A stretch of DNA of 64,000 bases from contig NZ_JABBEA010000015.1 of the NCBI RefSeq assembly GCF_012912005.1, forward strand, positions 1-64,000, given 5' to 3'. The first letter of the stretch is position 1. Each line of letters starts with the position of its first letter. Under the pieces are notes generated by a model. The model was not told the DNA's origin. It ran no database searches and saw only the letters and a program-made list of their open reading frames with translations. Position numbers and translations under genes: made by a program. Positions 33,552-43,921 of the stretch are shown piece by piece. This DNA is from Paenibacillus sp. SZ31. Lineage in GTDB: Bacteria > Bacillota > Bacilli > Paenibacillales > Paenibacillaceae.

Positions 33552-36500
33552 ATGAAAGTGAAGAAAGTAAGACAGGGATGGAAGGTGAGCCGGCAGATCC
33601 TGATGTGGATGCTGGTGATCAGCTTAGTAGTTTCTGCCGTGCCCCTATTACCAGCGCAATCGGCAGTAGCGGCTGAACTGCCGATGCAGATGACAAAAGT
33701 AACCACATCCAGTGGATTCCAGGATGTGAATCCCACCGACTGGTTCTATGATGCAGTCGTCCATGTGCAGGAGAAGGGCATATTCAGCGGAACGAACGCG
33801 AGTAGCTTCTCTCCTAAGGGGACAATGACACGTGCCATGTATGTAACGGCACTTGGACGGATGGCCGGAGTCGATGCCGGGGCGTACTCCACTTCGAGCT
33901 TTGCCGATGTACAGGCGGGCAGCTGGTATGCGCCATATGTCGAATGGGCGGTTAAGAAGGGAATTACCGATGGCACGGGGGATCGGAAATATTCGCCGGA
34001 TGCTACCGTATCTCGGGAGCAAATGGCGACGATGACGTTGCGGTATTTCGAAAGCGAACAGATCCCTTATCAGACCGAGAATCCGGTCACGACAGAGCCG
34101 GGCGATCTCGGGGATGTATCGTCTTGGGCGGCTGACGCGGTCATCAAGCTGTGGCAAGCCGGTGTGTTCACCGGGGACGAAAAGGGGAACTTCAATCCGC
34201 GTGCACAAGCGACTCGCGCGGAAGCAGCGGTTCTCTTCATGCGCAACAACGCGGTTGTAGAGGCGTGGAAAAATCAGAATCAAACGCCGGTGACGCCTAC
34301 TCCAACACCAACGGTGACACCGACGCCAACGCCATCAGCAGGTGGTAATAGTGGTGGCGGAACGCCTGGAGATAATGGAGGTAACCCAGGCACGGGTTCC
34401 GTTGCGTATACGCTCACGTTTGAGAGCAACGGAGGCACGGCGATTTCTGCGCAGACGGTACGAAAAGGCCAGGTGCTAAATAATCTACCTGCTCCAACAA
34501 AAGAAGGATATATATTCCAAGGGTGGTTTGCGGATAGTGATCTTTCACTCATCTTCGCAAGCGGCAGCACCCTGAACGCGGATACAAAGTTGTATGCAAA
34601 GTATACGGATAGCTTGGATAGTGCGGTACAGAGCGTACCAAGCTATTCGGTACTGGATGTCGCACCGAACTTCACCATTAAGGTGCAGGATTCATCGGGC
34701 AGTCTGACGGAATCCCAGGTCAAAGAGGGGATGACCTTCGTGGATACGGCGAATCCCGAATTCGAAGGTGTTACCGTCTCTGGCGGGAACGGAGTTTTCA
34801 CGGTATCGTCAGCAGCCGAAAACGGCAAGTTCGTTGAAGGTAACACATATCAACTTACGTTGACGGATGACAGTTTGTCCTTCCAAGGCCAAGACGCGAC
34901 GACAAGTATTTATGTATTTAGCGTTGCTAAAAAAGAAGTCATGAATGTTCCACTCAATCCGAACATGATCTACATTCCGTTCACGGATGTCACGGAAATG
35001 GTGATCAATGGAGCAGATGTCGATTCGCCCGCGATTTCAGTCGTTACTACGACGGTAGGCGGCGAAAATGCACTCGCCGAAGTGAATGCGAGTAGTGGAA
35101 CGTTCAAGTACACCGGAAGCACCGGCACGATGATTCAAGTCGGTGATACCGTAGCCATCTATGAGGGAGTTAGTCCCGAACTGCGCACAGTCGAAACGAA
35201 GGGTACCGACGACGGCGATGTGGCCTATGTACAGATCACGGCGGTAGATGATAGCATCTATACCTATGATCACGCAGATGCCAAACAAGTGTTGCTCAAG
35301 CCAGATGTGCTACCGGTGAGCGTAGAGGCAGATACGGATGGAGATACCAGTAACCACTCCATCACGGTCGAGCACACGGTGATGAACTACAGCGACGACC
35401 TGTACGAGCCCTTTGGTTTGGATGAATTGACCACGGTCGATGTGGGAGACTTTATCGGGTTCTATGAAGGCGAATTCGCCGAAGAAGGTTCTAAGGTAAC
35501 CGGTTATGGACGCATTACGTCGATTACGCCTGAGGCGGAGATGGACGTCATTACGTATGAAGATGCCACCATTGAAGATATTGAAAATGCCTTCAACATC
35601 TATCAGAAGCAAGCAATTGACGGCGATGATCTGTTTTCGGAAGAACAGATTGCACAGCTCGAAGAGCAAATTGAGCAGCAAGCGAGAGACAGCGGATTCG
35701 TCAATGAAGCCGCGGATTATCTGTCTGACATCGCCATGGAGACAAAGGAAATTCAGCAGATCAAGGCTCAGTCCTCCCTAGCGTCCGGTAAAGGGAGCCG
35801 GGTAAGTGTGGAGAAGCTGACCGTTGTTGCTTCACTCGGCACGAGGCTGAAGAATATTGACGGCCGAACCTCAGGCGTAAGCGTTACGTTACAAGTGGGT
35901 GCCGATATTGTTGTCAATATCAATGAAGACAGCGATCTTGTCATCCATATGACGGGTACATTCGTGCAGGAGATGAGCCTGGACCTCGGTATCAATGGGG
36001 ATATGAAAGGGCACTGGCTGAAAAAGTGGGGGATTCCTTACTGGTACAGCATTGATGATTATGTAATTACGGCGAATCTGGATGCTTATAGCTATACCGG
36101 GATGAACATCACGGCAGAGATAGCTCTCGTTGAACACGATAAGTTAAATGATGCAGTGAATGACTGGGTGGGCGAGAAGAACGCTGGCAGGTTGGGAAAG
36201 GTTCAGGACATTGCGACACAGATTAAAGCGGTAATGGCGGGTGTGCAGGATACTGCCGTAGATGCGGAATCGTTGAAGGAAAAGTATCAAGAGATGTTGG
36301 AGCAAGACACGGAGTGGGTTCCGTTAATCAAGAAGGAACTCTTTGAAAAGAGCGTACGTGTGGCTTTAGGTATTGTGGAAGTCAAATTTGAAGCGGAGTT
36401 TGTGGTCAGCGCCCAGGTGAACCTGACGGTGGGGGCAGATTTCTACTATAAGATGGCCAAGCGCTACTCGGTTAGCTTGCGCGTATTGAGTTTCAGTGGT

Positions 36501-39500
36501 TCGAGCAATACGGTCAGCTTGCCGGGAGACGGAGATTACCAATTTACCTTCTATGTGATGGGGACGATCGGTTTACGAGCTGGTATTCATATGGAGGTCA
36601 AAGCGGGGATTGGAAGCGTCAAGTTGAATAGTATCGGGCTTGCTGTAGAACCCGGTGTGTATGTGAATCTGTGGGGCTACTTCTATTATCAATTGAAAAA
36701 TATTAGCGGGGTGAAGACCACGAAGTCTTTAGGTGCCCTGTTCGTCGAGATGGGCATCTATTTGGAGGTCGAACTCGGCGCTCAATTAGGTGATGGCGGG
36801 CTTTCCGGCGGCGTAGAGCTGGTAGATGAAGAGTGGCCACTGTATACGATTGGAGAAGAACAGAACGTCTACGACTTCGCCTATCCACAGGATAAGTCGC
36901 TCAAAGTGAACATGGCGGGTTCTGCGTCATCCATCGCTGTACCGGAGTTGTGGGTCACGATGAATACCTTTGATTTGAAGACAGGCGATACGGATGAACA
37001 GGCGTATGATCGCTCGAATTTCGATATTCAGGTGGACAATCCAAACTTCAAGTATGACGCAGCAAACGGGATGATTGAAGTGGTGGACAAGAACATTCAG
37101 GTGAGTGATGGCAATCTGGTTATCACCTGGAAGGGGGCACCGGCGTCGTTCATGTCCGAGCCACTCAAGCGTACGATTCAGTTAAGCTGGCTTGCCAGAG
37201 TGGGTGACTACATCCTTCAGCTGGATCCACAGAACAGCGGGGTGACCCAGGTTGTGGCGGCTCCTTATAACGCGCCAATCAGCGTGGTCACCCCGGTATA
37301 TCCAGGATACACCTTTGACGGCTGGTATACGGCCGCTTCCGGCGGCACGAAGATTACGATTCCGAACCGAATGGCTGCGGAGGACCGGAAACTGTACGCA
37401 CACTGGATTGCGAACAAGGACACGCCATATACTGTTGAACATTATATGTTAGACCCGAACAGCAGGACATCGGCTCCGCCTGTAGATACGGAGAATCTCA
37501 CCGGAACAACGGACACGGAGATTCGAATCAACTCTGACAGATTCAAGGAACAAGGCTATGAGAACGGAATAGTAAACGGCGTATTAATTAAGGGAGACGG
37601 CTCGACGGTCGTTAGAGTTAATTACTCTCCGGGGAATAGAACGATGACGTTGGCTGGGGGTTATGCGGGTGCACCAAGAGTCTCGCTAACGGGAGCAGGC
37701 GGCAAGAACATCGCTGCTCGTGTACCGGTGCCGACAAGACCAGGATATACGTTTGCTGGTTGGTCGCCAGATATTCCAAGTACAATGCCGATTGTGGATA
37801 CCACGTATACAGCGCAATGGAAGGGGAATGAGGGTACACCTTATCAGGTTGTACACTTACTGCAAAATATCGGAAGTGACACTTATACGGTTGTGGATAC
37901 GGAATCGTATCGTGGAGCTACCAATACAGAAGCGAATGTGGCAGATGCCAAGCCTAAATCCTATGCGGGCTTTGTACGAGATGACAGTGTTCCGGGAGCG
38001 GTACTGACAGCTCTGATTGAAGGTAACGGTACAACGGTGCTGAAGGTGTACTATAAGCGCGAGGCGTACCAAATGACTGTTGATTACAATGGTTCTGGAC
38101 AAACAAGTACAACGGATATCGTTCCATTCGGAGCGACAATGTTGCTCCGTCTAGGCACGCCAACATGGCAGGGATATAGCTTTACGGGTTGGTCGCCAAC
38201 GCTTCCGACTACCATGCCTGCGGAAGATGTTCAATTTACCGCGCAGTGGGCAATTAACAACTATACCGTAACCTTTGACACTTACGGCGGGTCCGAAGCG
38301 ACGGCTCAGACTGTGGGATATGGTGCTACGATTAGTACACCGATTGAACCGATGAGAGATGGTTATGTATTTGGCGGCTGGTATAGTGATAACACGTTGA
38401 CGAATGCTTACGACTTCTCTGCGGCGATAACGGGGGATCTCACACTACATGCGAAGTGGCTGATCCCTTACACAATAAGCTTCGAGAGTAATGAAGGGTC
38501 GGTAGTAGATGCCCAAACAGTGAATGAAGGGACCAAGGCTATGGCACCTGTCGCCCCAGAGCGGGAAGGCTATGTGTTTAGCGGCTGGTACAGCGATATC
38601 GAATTAATGAACGCCTACAATTTCACTACTATGGTGGTAACGGGAGACCTGACATTGTACGCGAAGTGGACGGTTTATGTACCGAATACGTATACTGTAA
38701 CTTTTGAGAGTAACGGCGGATCAGTGGTCACAGAACAGACGGTGAATGAAGGTGCCGTGGCTGCTGCTCCTGGTGCACCGATGCTGGAAGGATACACGTT
38801 CGATGGCTGGTATAGTGATAGCGAATTGACGACACCTTATGGTTTCACGGAAGGTGTAATGGCGAATGTGATGCTGTACGCGAAGTGGACAAAGAACAGC
38901 TACACAGTGAGCTTTAACAGTAACAATGGATCGTCGGTGAGTAGTCAGTCCGTGAGTGAAGGTGACACGGCAACAATTCCTGACGCACCGACGCGCGCAG
39001 GACATGTATTTAATGGTTGGTATAGTCAAGCTGGTCTGAATGAAGCCTACAGCTTCATGACACCAGTGATGACTAACCTCACGTTGTACGCGAAATGGAC
39101 GGCAATCTACACAGTGAGTTTCAACAGTAACGGCGGATCATCGGTGGCTGACCAGACGATGGAAAGTGGCAGCACTGCCATTGAGCCTACTGTACCGACG
39201 AGGGATGGGTACACATTCAACGGTTGGTATAGCGATATTGGACTGAATGAAGCGTATAGCTTCACGACATCGGTGACGGGTAACCGCACACTTTACGCGA
39301 AGTGGACATTTGACAGCCACATGGTCAGCTTCGAGAGTAACGGTGGGACAGCCGTAGCGAGTCAGGTGGTGGCTCCTAACGGCAATGCTGTGGAACCTGC
39401 TCCACTGAAATGGGCGGGCTATCGATTCGATGGTTGGTACAGCGATCGTGATCTGGAGATCGTCTACGACTTCGGGACGCCAGTGACGGCAGACATAAGG

Positions 39501-40655
39501 CTTTACGCGAAGTGGACCATGACATCGTGGCTGCAGGTGGGTGGCGAGCTGGAATTGAATAGCAAGTCCAATATCGTCTTCGACAGTCAAGGGACGCCTT
39601 ACATGGCTTATATAAAGGACAATAACGAAGTATCTGTGGTGCAATATAAGGGAGGCACGTGGCAGCCCGTTGGCAATCAAAGCGATCTTGAAAAAGCGGG
39701 AGGATTGGGGAGCTCAGCTATATCGCTTGGAATAGACAGTAAGGATAAGATTTATGTTGGTTATAAGAACAGTTCAGGTCAAGTAAGCTTTAAGAATTAC
39801 AATGATGAACATAAGTGGTGGAGACCAGTAACTATTTATGATTTCGATTGGAAAGACGGAACGAGTGTCAGACCGAATGTAAGAAAAGTGGATAGAGTTT
39901 ACGATAGCTTCGTCATTACCTTTGATAAGGATGATAATCCTTTTCTGATGTTTAGAGGTGTTTTGGTCGGTAATGCTGCAGAACCATCAATGCTCATGTC
40001 ATGGAGGTTTTATAAAGATAGGGGACGGGTACAAGAAGCGAGGGTACAGGCATACGCAGGTCTAAGAGCATTCCTCGCACCGTTACCAAACAACGGCATG
40101 TATTTGTTTGCTCCATCTTACGCATCTGTTTCATCCAGTAGTTATGCGGCATTAGGATATAGCTTACCAGCTAGCTCATCTGGACAGGATAAATTTTGGG
40201 AATTATTAGATCCGAAACAATATTCATATCCAGCATCTGCAAATATGGTTGCTGCATCCGCGCTTGATCCGTCTGGCGTACCTTATATGATCTATCTTAG
40301 CAGCTCCAACGTTGTTGAAATGTGGAAATATCCGCACTCCATTCCGTCAGAAGATACAGCATGGGAGAAGGTGAGCACTCCCGGATTCTCGGTTGGTTCG
40401 TCTAAAGGAGGAAGCATGGATATGGCCTTTGACAGCCAAGGCACGCCTTACGTTGCTTATCGAGATGCTGCATATGGCAACAAGGTGACTGTGATGAAAT
40501 ATGAGAATATGGGTTGGAGACCGGTAGGGTCTGCCGGATTCTCCAATGATGACGCTCTGGAGCTAGATATTTTCATAGACAGCACGGACCACGTTTATGT
40601 AAGTTATAAGAAACAAGGTAAAATGAATATGATGAAGTATGATCCGAACTTGTAA
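33552..40655 (+). CDS. Giant secreted SLH/InlB-repeat surface protein
   Basis: 2367 residues. The signal peptide (about 1-41, 'AVAA') is followed by three SLH domains (about 55-105, 118-170, 186-232), a TP-rich and Gly-rich linker (about 240-285), one InlB/Flg_new-type repeat (about 287-352) and a Big-like domain (about 355-460). A large beta-rich central region with a short coiled coil (about 670-740) extends to about 1200. Then come MucBP-like and further InlB-type repeats, including six contiguous units of about 67 residues (nt 38259-39524) with 'GYxFxGWYSD...LYAKW'. The C-terminus (about 1995-2367) has 'DSQGTPYVAY' repeats suggesting a beta-propeller. It should be wall-anchored through SLH; the ligand is unknown. 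Expression is from boxed promoter 2. Confidence 0.93.
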   Translation: MKVKKVRQGWKVSRQILMWMLVISLVVSAVPLLPAQSAVAAELPMQMTKVTTSSGFQDVNPTDWFYDAVVHVQEKGIFSGTNASSFSPKGTMTRAMYVTALGRMAGVDAGAYSTSSFADVQAGSWYAPYVEWAVKKGITDGTGDRKYSPDATVSREQMATMTLRYFESEQIPYQTENPVTTEPGDLGDVSSWAADAVIKLWQAGVFTGDEKGNFNPRAQATRAEAAVLFMRNNAVVEAWKNQNQTPVTPTPTPTVTPTPTPSAGGNSGGGTPGDNGGNPGTGSVAYTLTFESNGGTAISAQTVRKGQVLNNLPAPTKEGYIFQGWFADSDLSLIFASGSTLNADTKLYAKYTDSLDSAVQSVPSYSVLDVAPNFTIKVQDSSGSLTESQVKEGMTFVDTANPEFEGVTVSGGNGVFTVSSAAENGKFVEGNTYQLTLTDDSLSFQGQDATTSIYVFSVAKKEVMNVPLNPNMIYIPFTDVTEMVINGADVDSPAISVVTTTVGGENALAEVNASSGTFKYTGSTGTMIQVGDTVAIYEGVSPELRTVETKGTDDGDVAYVQITAVDDSIYTYDHADAKQVLLKPDVLPVSVEADTDGDTSNHSITVEHTVMNYSDDLYEPFGLDELTTVDVGDFIGFYEGEFAEEGSKVTGYGRITSITPEAEMDVITYEDATIEDIENAFNIYQKQAIDGDDLFSEEQIAQLEEQIEQQARDSGFVNEAADYLSDIAMETKEIQQIKAQSSLASGKGSRVSVEKLTVVASLGTRLKNIDGRTSGVSVTLQVGADIVVNINEDSDLVIHMTGTFVQEMSLDLGINGDMKGHWLKKWGIPYWYSIDDYVITANLDAYSYTGMNITAEIALVEHDKLNDAVNDWVGEKNAGRLGKVQDIATQIKAVMAGVQDTAVDAESLKEKYQEMLEQDTEWVPLIKKELFEKSVRVALGIVEVKFEAEFVVSAQVNLTVGADFYYKMAKRYSVSLRVLSFSGSSNTVSLPGDGDYQFTFYVMGTIGLRAGIHMEVKAGIGSVKLNSIGLAVEPGVYVNLWGYFYYQLKNISGVKTTKSLGALFVEMGIYLEVELGAQLGDGGLSGGVELVDEEWPLYTIGEEQNVYDFAYPQDKSLKVNMAGSASSIAVPELWVTMNTFDLKTGDTDEQAYDRSNFDIQVDNPNFKYDAANGMIEVVDKNIQVSDGNLVITWKGAPASFMSEPLKRTIQLSWLARVGDYILQLDPQNSGVTQVVAAPYNAPISVVTPVYPGYTFDGWYTAASGGTKITIPNRMAAEDRKLYAHWIANKDTPYTVEHYMLDPNSRTSAPPVDTENLTGTTDTEIRINSDRFKEQGYENGIVNGVLIKGDGSTVVRVNYSPGNRTMTLAGGYAGAPRVSLTGAGGKNIAARVPVPTRPGYTFAGWSPDIPSTMPIVDTTYTAQWKGNEGTPYQVVHLLQNIGSDTYTVVDTESYRGATNTEANVADAKPKSYAGFVRDDSVPGAVLTALIEGNGTTVLKVYYKREAYQMTVDYNGSGQTSTTDIVPFGATMLLRLGTPTWQGYSFTGWSPTLPTTMPAEDVQFTAQWAINNYTVTFDTYGGSEATAQTVGYGATISTPIEPMRDGYVFGGWYSDNTLTNAYDFSAAITGDLTLHAKWLIPYTISFESNEGSVVDAQTVNEGTKAMAPVAPEREGYVFSGWYSDIELMNAYNFTTMVVTGDLTLYAKWTVYVPNTYTVTFESNGGSVVTEQTVNEGAVAAAPGAPMLEGYTFDGWYSDSELTTPYGFTEGVMANVMLYAKWTKNSYTVSFNSNNGSSVSSQSVSEGDTATIPDAPTRAGHVFNGWYSQAGLNEAYSFMTPVMTNLTLYAKWTAIYTVSFNSNGGSSVADQTMESGSTAIEPTVPTRDGYTFNGWYSDIGLNEAYSFTTSVTGNRTLYAKWTFDSHMVSFESNGGTAVASQVVAPNGNAVEPAPLKWAGYRFDGWYSDRDLEIVYDFGTPVTADIRLYAKWTMTSWLQVGGELELNSKSNIVFDSQGTPYMAYIKDNNEVSVVQYKGGTWQPVGNQSDLEKAGGLGSSAISLGIDSKDKIYVGYKNSSGQVSFKNYNDEHKWWRPVTIYDFDWKDGTSVRPNVRKVDRVYDSFVITFDKDDNPFLMFRGVLVGNAAEPSMLMSWRFYKDRGRVQEARVQAYAGLRAFLAPLPNNGMYLFAPSYASVSSSSYAALGYSLPASSSGQDKFWELLDPKQYSYPASANMVAASALDPSGVPYMIYLSSSNVVEMWKYPHSIPSEDTAWEKVSTPGFSVGSSKGGSMDMAFDSQGTPYVAYRDAAYGNKVTVMKYENMGWRPVGSAGFSNDDALELDIFIDSTDHVYVSYKKQGKMNMMKYDPNL
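38259..39524 (+). repeat. Six tandem InlB B-repeat (Flg_new) units
   Basis: Each unit of about 200 bp encodes Y(T/M)V(S/T)F-S-N-G-G ... G-Y-x-F-x-G-W-Y-S-D ... L-Y-A-K-W. They are diverged at the DNA level, so this is an old expansion. Confidence 0.88.
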
Positions 40656-40680
40656 TATCCTTAATAGATTAGATTGGCAG

Positions 40681-40716
40681 AACAGTCTGCTCCCATGGGA
40701 GTAGGCTGTTCTTTTT
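40681..40716 (+). terminator. Rho-independent terminator of giant SLH gene
   Basis: AACAGTCTGCTCC pairs with GGAGTAGGCTGTT and is followed by CTTTTT. Confidence 0.9.
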
Positions 40717-40734
40717 GCATATCATCCATATTCA

Positions 40735-41061
40735 CTATAATTCATGCAGCGATTGTATCTCCGGTACATGATGCACACCCCACTTGCAGATTTCTTCCAG
40801 AATGGGTATAAGACTTCTCCCTCGTGGGGTTAACGAATACTCCACTCGTTTTATCACACCTTCACGTTCCAAATCGTTCAGTTGAGAGGTTAATACCTTG
40901 TACGTGATCCCGGATACACGTCTTTTGAGTTCGCCGTAACGTGTGACTCCATGAAAGGCAAGTTGATACATGATCTTCATCTTCCACTTTCCGCCGATAA
41001 TGGACAGGGTGTAGTCGAAGGGAGTTAGTGTTTCCATTGGGACTGTGCTCGGATTACCCAT
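40735..41061 (-). CDS. HxlR family (DUF24) transcriptional regulator
   Basis: 108 residues from ATG 41061 (AAAGGAGC 9 bp upstream; a GTG one codon earlier is less likely). It has the winged-helix pattern typical of HxlR: 'SIIGGKWKMKIMYQL', 'RYGELKRRVSGITYKVLTSQL' in pieces, 'RVEYSLTPRGRSL'. No conserved N-terminal Cys of the redox-sensing YodB/HypR type is seen. It is divergent from a flavin reductase and has a 22-bp palindrome in its promoter, so it is likely an autoregulated repressor of that gene. Confidence 0.9.
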   Translation of the reverse strand: MGNPSTVPMETLTPFDYTLSIIGGKWKMKIMYQLAFHGVTRYGELKRRVSGITYKVLTSQLNDLEREGVIKRVEYSLTPRGRSLIPILEEICKWGVHHVPEIQSLHEL

Positions 41062-41084
41062 CACGAATAAGCTCCTTTATGCAG

Positions 41085-41106
41085 GTACGCACTTCAAAGT
41101 GCGTAC
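41085..41106. promoter_or_regulatory. Palindromic operator of HxlR/flavin reductase pair
   Basis: GTACGCACTT-CA-AAGTGCGTAC, perfect 10-bp arms, in the divergent intergenic region. A near-identical copy occurs at 28724-28745. Confidence 0.72.
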
Positions 41107-41214
41107 TTTTTTTGTGGTGAACAAGTGTATATTCTTATACCAACTATATGTTTCCCATGGGGCTTTGTAAACCGAAGGAGCTTCTGTTGGAATGGGGAAA
41201 AGGAGCGAGTGTCA

Positions 41215-41823
41215 TTGGAAAAAAACAATGTATTTGAGTTTGCGACAGGTGATATCACCATCGATGAAATGTATAAATTGATGATTGGTTCCGTGGTACC
41301 ACGGCCTATTGCCTGGGTTTCTACGCGAAGTATGGAGGGGGTGCGTAACCTCGCTCCATTTAGTTTTTTTACCGTTGCTTCACGCAATCCGGCGACGCTG
41401 CTCCTATCCATTGGGCCTGGTGTAGGTGAGAGAGAAGGAACAGTGAAGGATACACTCGTCAATATACGAGAGACGGGAGAGTTTGTGATCAATGTAGTTC
41501 CCGCTGTACTTGCAGCGTCCATGCAGCGTTCGTCAGCAGATGTAGCATCGGACGAAGATGAATTTCAACTGGCGGGGGTTACACCCAAGGCAGGCATACG
41601 TGTAGATGTACCTTCCGTGCTGGAATCTCCGATTGCTTTTGAACTTACACTGGATCGTATCATTGAAGTGGGTACAGATCATGTGGTTCTTGGAAAAGTA
41701 GAGCATGTACGGGTGGATGCAAAGGCATATGCCAGTCATTATAAAATAGCGATAGAGAGCTGGCAGCCACTAGCCAGTCTGGCTGGCGATTTCGCTCTAA
41801 TGAAACCTGCATTTTCAGTCTGA
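41215..41823 (+). CDS. Flavin reductase domain protein
   Basis: 202 residues from TTG 41215, 9 bp after AGGAG; GTG 41209 is only 3 bp from it. The FMN-binding split-barrel of the flavin reductase-like group is shown by 'MIGSVVPRPIAWVSTRS', 'NLAPFSFFTVASRNPATLLLSIG' in pieces and 'FVINVVP'. It probably binds FMN and acts as a reductase or an FMN-dependent enzyme of unknown substrate. The divergent HxlR gene is its likely repressor. Confidence 0.85.
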   Translation: MEKNNVFEFATGDITIDEMYKLMIGSVVPRPIAWVSTRSMEGVRNLAPFSFFTVASRNPATLLLSIGPGVGEREGTVKDTLVNIRETGEFVINVVPAVLAASMQRSSADVASDEDEFQLAGVTPKAGIRVDVPSVLESPIAFELTLDRIIEVGTDHVVLGKVEHVRVDAKAYASHYKIAIESWQPLASLAGDFALMKPAFSV

Positions 41824-41961
41824 GATGGGGTTACGTCATCTATATCTGAAATGGTGCAGCAGAAAGAACCGCTTCTTCAGTTGTGAACCCTGAAAAAACG
41901 GCCTTTCCCGAGATTTAAATTGTAGATGTAGGTGGCTAATCCTCATCTCCAATTATTTTGC

Positions 41962-43830
41962 TTAGAAATTGGTTCGCCCAAACGTGGCATCACTCTTCAC
42001 CGTCGAGCTGCTGGATGCGTTGATGGCATCGAGCTGTAACACGTAGTCATAGTGCCGGATGTAATATCCGGGCTGACTGTACGATTGAAGGGATACTTTG
42101 GTGCTGTCAGCCCAACCAGGACTGCTTAGGAACGTAGCATCTCCCTTATAGGCGGAGGTGTCGGCATAAGCTTCAAGTACAATTTTATTGCTGGTGTTGC
42201 GCTTCAGGAAGTAGCCTGGGAAGTTAATGGACTCCAGTGAAATTCCTGTGGAGCTGGCAAGACCCGGTACGACGCGGAACTGTGAATCCAGAACAGGGGA
42301 GACGTTGGCATCCACGCGAGCCGTGTAATTGGCATGACGGATGTATCGATCCGGATAGTTGTGCGAACTGAACCGGCTGTAACCTGTGGCTTCCGGTGTT
42401 GCAGGACCCAACATTTTGACCTCGTGCAGAGTTGGGGTGTACCAGTTCCCCGGATTATTCCACAAGACCGCGTTTACCATATTAATCCGCACATAACGGG
42501 CTGTGAAATACACAGCATCCGTGGTAAAACCGTAGGTCAGATTGTTGGTGCGATCCAAAGTGGAGTAATTGACTCCATCGTTGCTAATTTCAATTTTGTA
42601 TTTGTAGTATCCTTCGGAACCTTTATACATAAACCAGGACGTGTTGATCTCGGTGATCGTCTTCGGTGAACCGAAGTCTACTTGCCACCAGGCAGGCCAG
42701 CTATTGGAGGAAGCCACCCATGAAGTCTGGTAGTTGAAATCATTGACGTTGGATGCAGACGAACCGGAGGCTGTGGAGCTGGCGGTAGCTGTTTTGCCTT
42801 GGGCATGATTGACGAGAGCAGGTGGTGTTACCGCACCCGTTACTGCGTCGATATTCCATGTGGTATACCACTCCAGTGATGCAGTTCCGTTCGAATCATT
42901 TAAGGTTAGCGGCAGCCAGATATGTTTGTGCTCTCCGATACTCATGGGATTCCAGCGATCCCCCATGTAGATGTAGGAGGTGGTGTTGCTGCCTGTAATC
43001 GTGGCAATATCATGAATCTGCGAACCAAAGGCAGATGGATTGCCATATGGCGTAAGCGCAGTCCATGGACCCGTCATGGAAGTTGCTGTAGCATAAGCAC
43101 CCTGATTCGGATACCAGCCAGCGGCTTGGGAGGTGAAGAGGTAGTAACGGTTGCCTTTTTTCACAACAGCAGGTGCTTCACGGTAGGCGTTCTCGAACAA
43201 CCAGCCCTCGAAGGACTGTATTCCGGTGTAACTTGCATTCATTTTAAAAATAGCCATTGTATCATTGGCACCGCCATTTTTGCGTGAAGCAGTAACGAGA
43301 TAACCTGTGCCATCTGTATCGACAAAGACGGTCATGTCACGGGATTCATAATTCAGTGGGCGGAAGCTGCCCTCATAGGTGAATTTGCCATTCGGGGTAT
43401 TGCTTGTTGCGACCGCTACACGCCCGAGGTTGTAGTCCGTACCGTTCTCATAGTGTGCCCAGAGTACATACTGGTTGGTGGAGGCGTTATAGATGACTTT
43501 GGGGCGTTCGATCTTGCTGGATGCCAGCTCGGTTGCGGAATCTTTCGTCAGAATAGCGTTGCTGAAAGTCCAGTTCTTCAGATCAGTGGAAGTGTAGACG
43601 TTCACGCTGTCAAACCTGCCGCCCACCGCATGTTCACCGTACAGATAATACGTCGAGCCTACCTGCAGAATGTTGCCGCTGTTCGCATGGATGGGGTTAC
43701 CTGCGGTATCGAGCCAATCGGTGCCGTTGGTTATTGTGACACTTGCTGCGCTTGTTCGTTCAGGATGAAGTCCAAACAGGGTGAACGTGAGTGCAAAGAC
43801 CAGAAACCAGACGGCTTTCCTGTTACCCAT
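41962..43830 (-). CDS. Secreted GH43 (subfamily 24-like) glycosidase with CBM32 and CBM42 modules
   Basis: 622 residues from ATG 43830, 8 bp from GGGAGG (GTG 43839 abuts it). Signal peptide about 1-29 ('TSAAS'). The five-bladed propeller (about 30-340) has 'NGTDWLDTAGNPIHANSG', 'IERPKVIYN' and 'YREAPAVVKKGNRYYLFTS', resembling exo-beta-1,3-galactanases of GH43_24. An F5/8-type C domain (CBM32, about 340-475) and an AbfB-type CBM42 (about 485-620; 'RYIRH', 'SFQS'-like beta-trefoil repeats) follow. CBM42 binds arabinose side chains, so arabinogalactan is the likely target. A 14-bp inverted repeat lies upstream. Confidence 0.86.
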   Translation of the reverse strand: MGNRKAVWFLVFALTFTLFGLHPERTSAASVTITNGTDWLDTAGNPIHANSGNILQVGSTYYLYGEHAVGGRFDSVNVYTSTDLKNWTFSNAILTKDSATELASSKIERPKVIYNASTNQYVLWAHYENGTDYNLGRVAVATSNTPNGKFTYEGSFRPLNYESRDMTVFVDTDGTGYLVTASRKNGGANDTMAIFKMNASYTGIQSFEGWLFENAYREAPAVVKKGNRYYLFTSQAAGWYPNQGAYATATSMTGPWTALTPYGNPSAFGSQIHDIATITGSNTTSYIYMGDRWNPMSIGEHKHIWLPLTLNDSNGTASLEWYTTWNIDAVTGAVTPPALVNHAQGKTATASSTASGSSASNVNDFNYQTSWVASSNSWPAWWQVDFGSPKTITEINTSWFMYKGSEGYYKYKIEISNDGVNYSTLDRTNNLTYGFTTDAVYFTARYVRINMVNAVLWNNPGNWYTPTLHEVKMLGPATPEATGYSRFSSHNYPDRYIRHANYTARVDANVSPVLDSQFRVVPGLASSTGISLESINFPGYFLKRNTSNKIVLEAYADTSAYKGDATFLSSPGWADSTKVSLQSYSQPGYYIRHYDYVLQLDAINASSSSTVKSDATFGRTNF

Positions 43831-43875
43831 TACATACACCTCCCGAAAGATATCAGATTAAATGTAGCGTTCTCA

Positions 43876-43921
43876 AATCAATTTCATAACTCACTAAAAT
43901 AAAGGTATTATGAAATTGATT
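43876..43921. promoter_or_regulatory. Perfect 14-bp inverted repeat upstream of GH43 gene
   Basis: AATCAATTTCATAA (43876-43889) and TTATGAAATTGATT (43908-43921), loop 18 bp, 46-91 bp before the start codon. It looks like a regulator site. The remaining 43922-44126 shows nothing recognisable. Confidence 0.7.

Noticed and set aside
38259..39524. InlB repeats as evidence for a pathogen invasin
   Set aside because: This repeat type is widespread in non-pathogenic Firmicutes wall proteins and does not by itself indicate host invasion.
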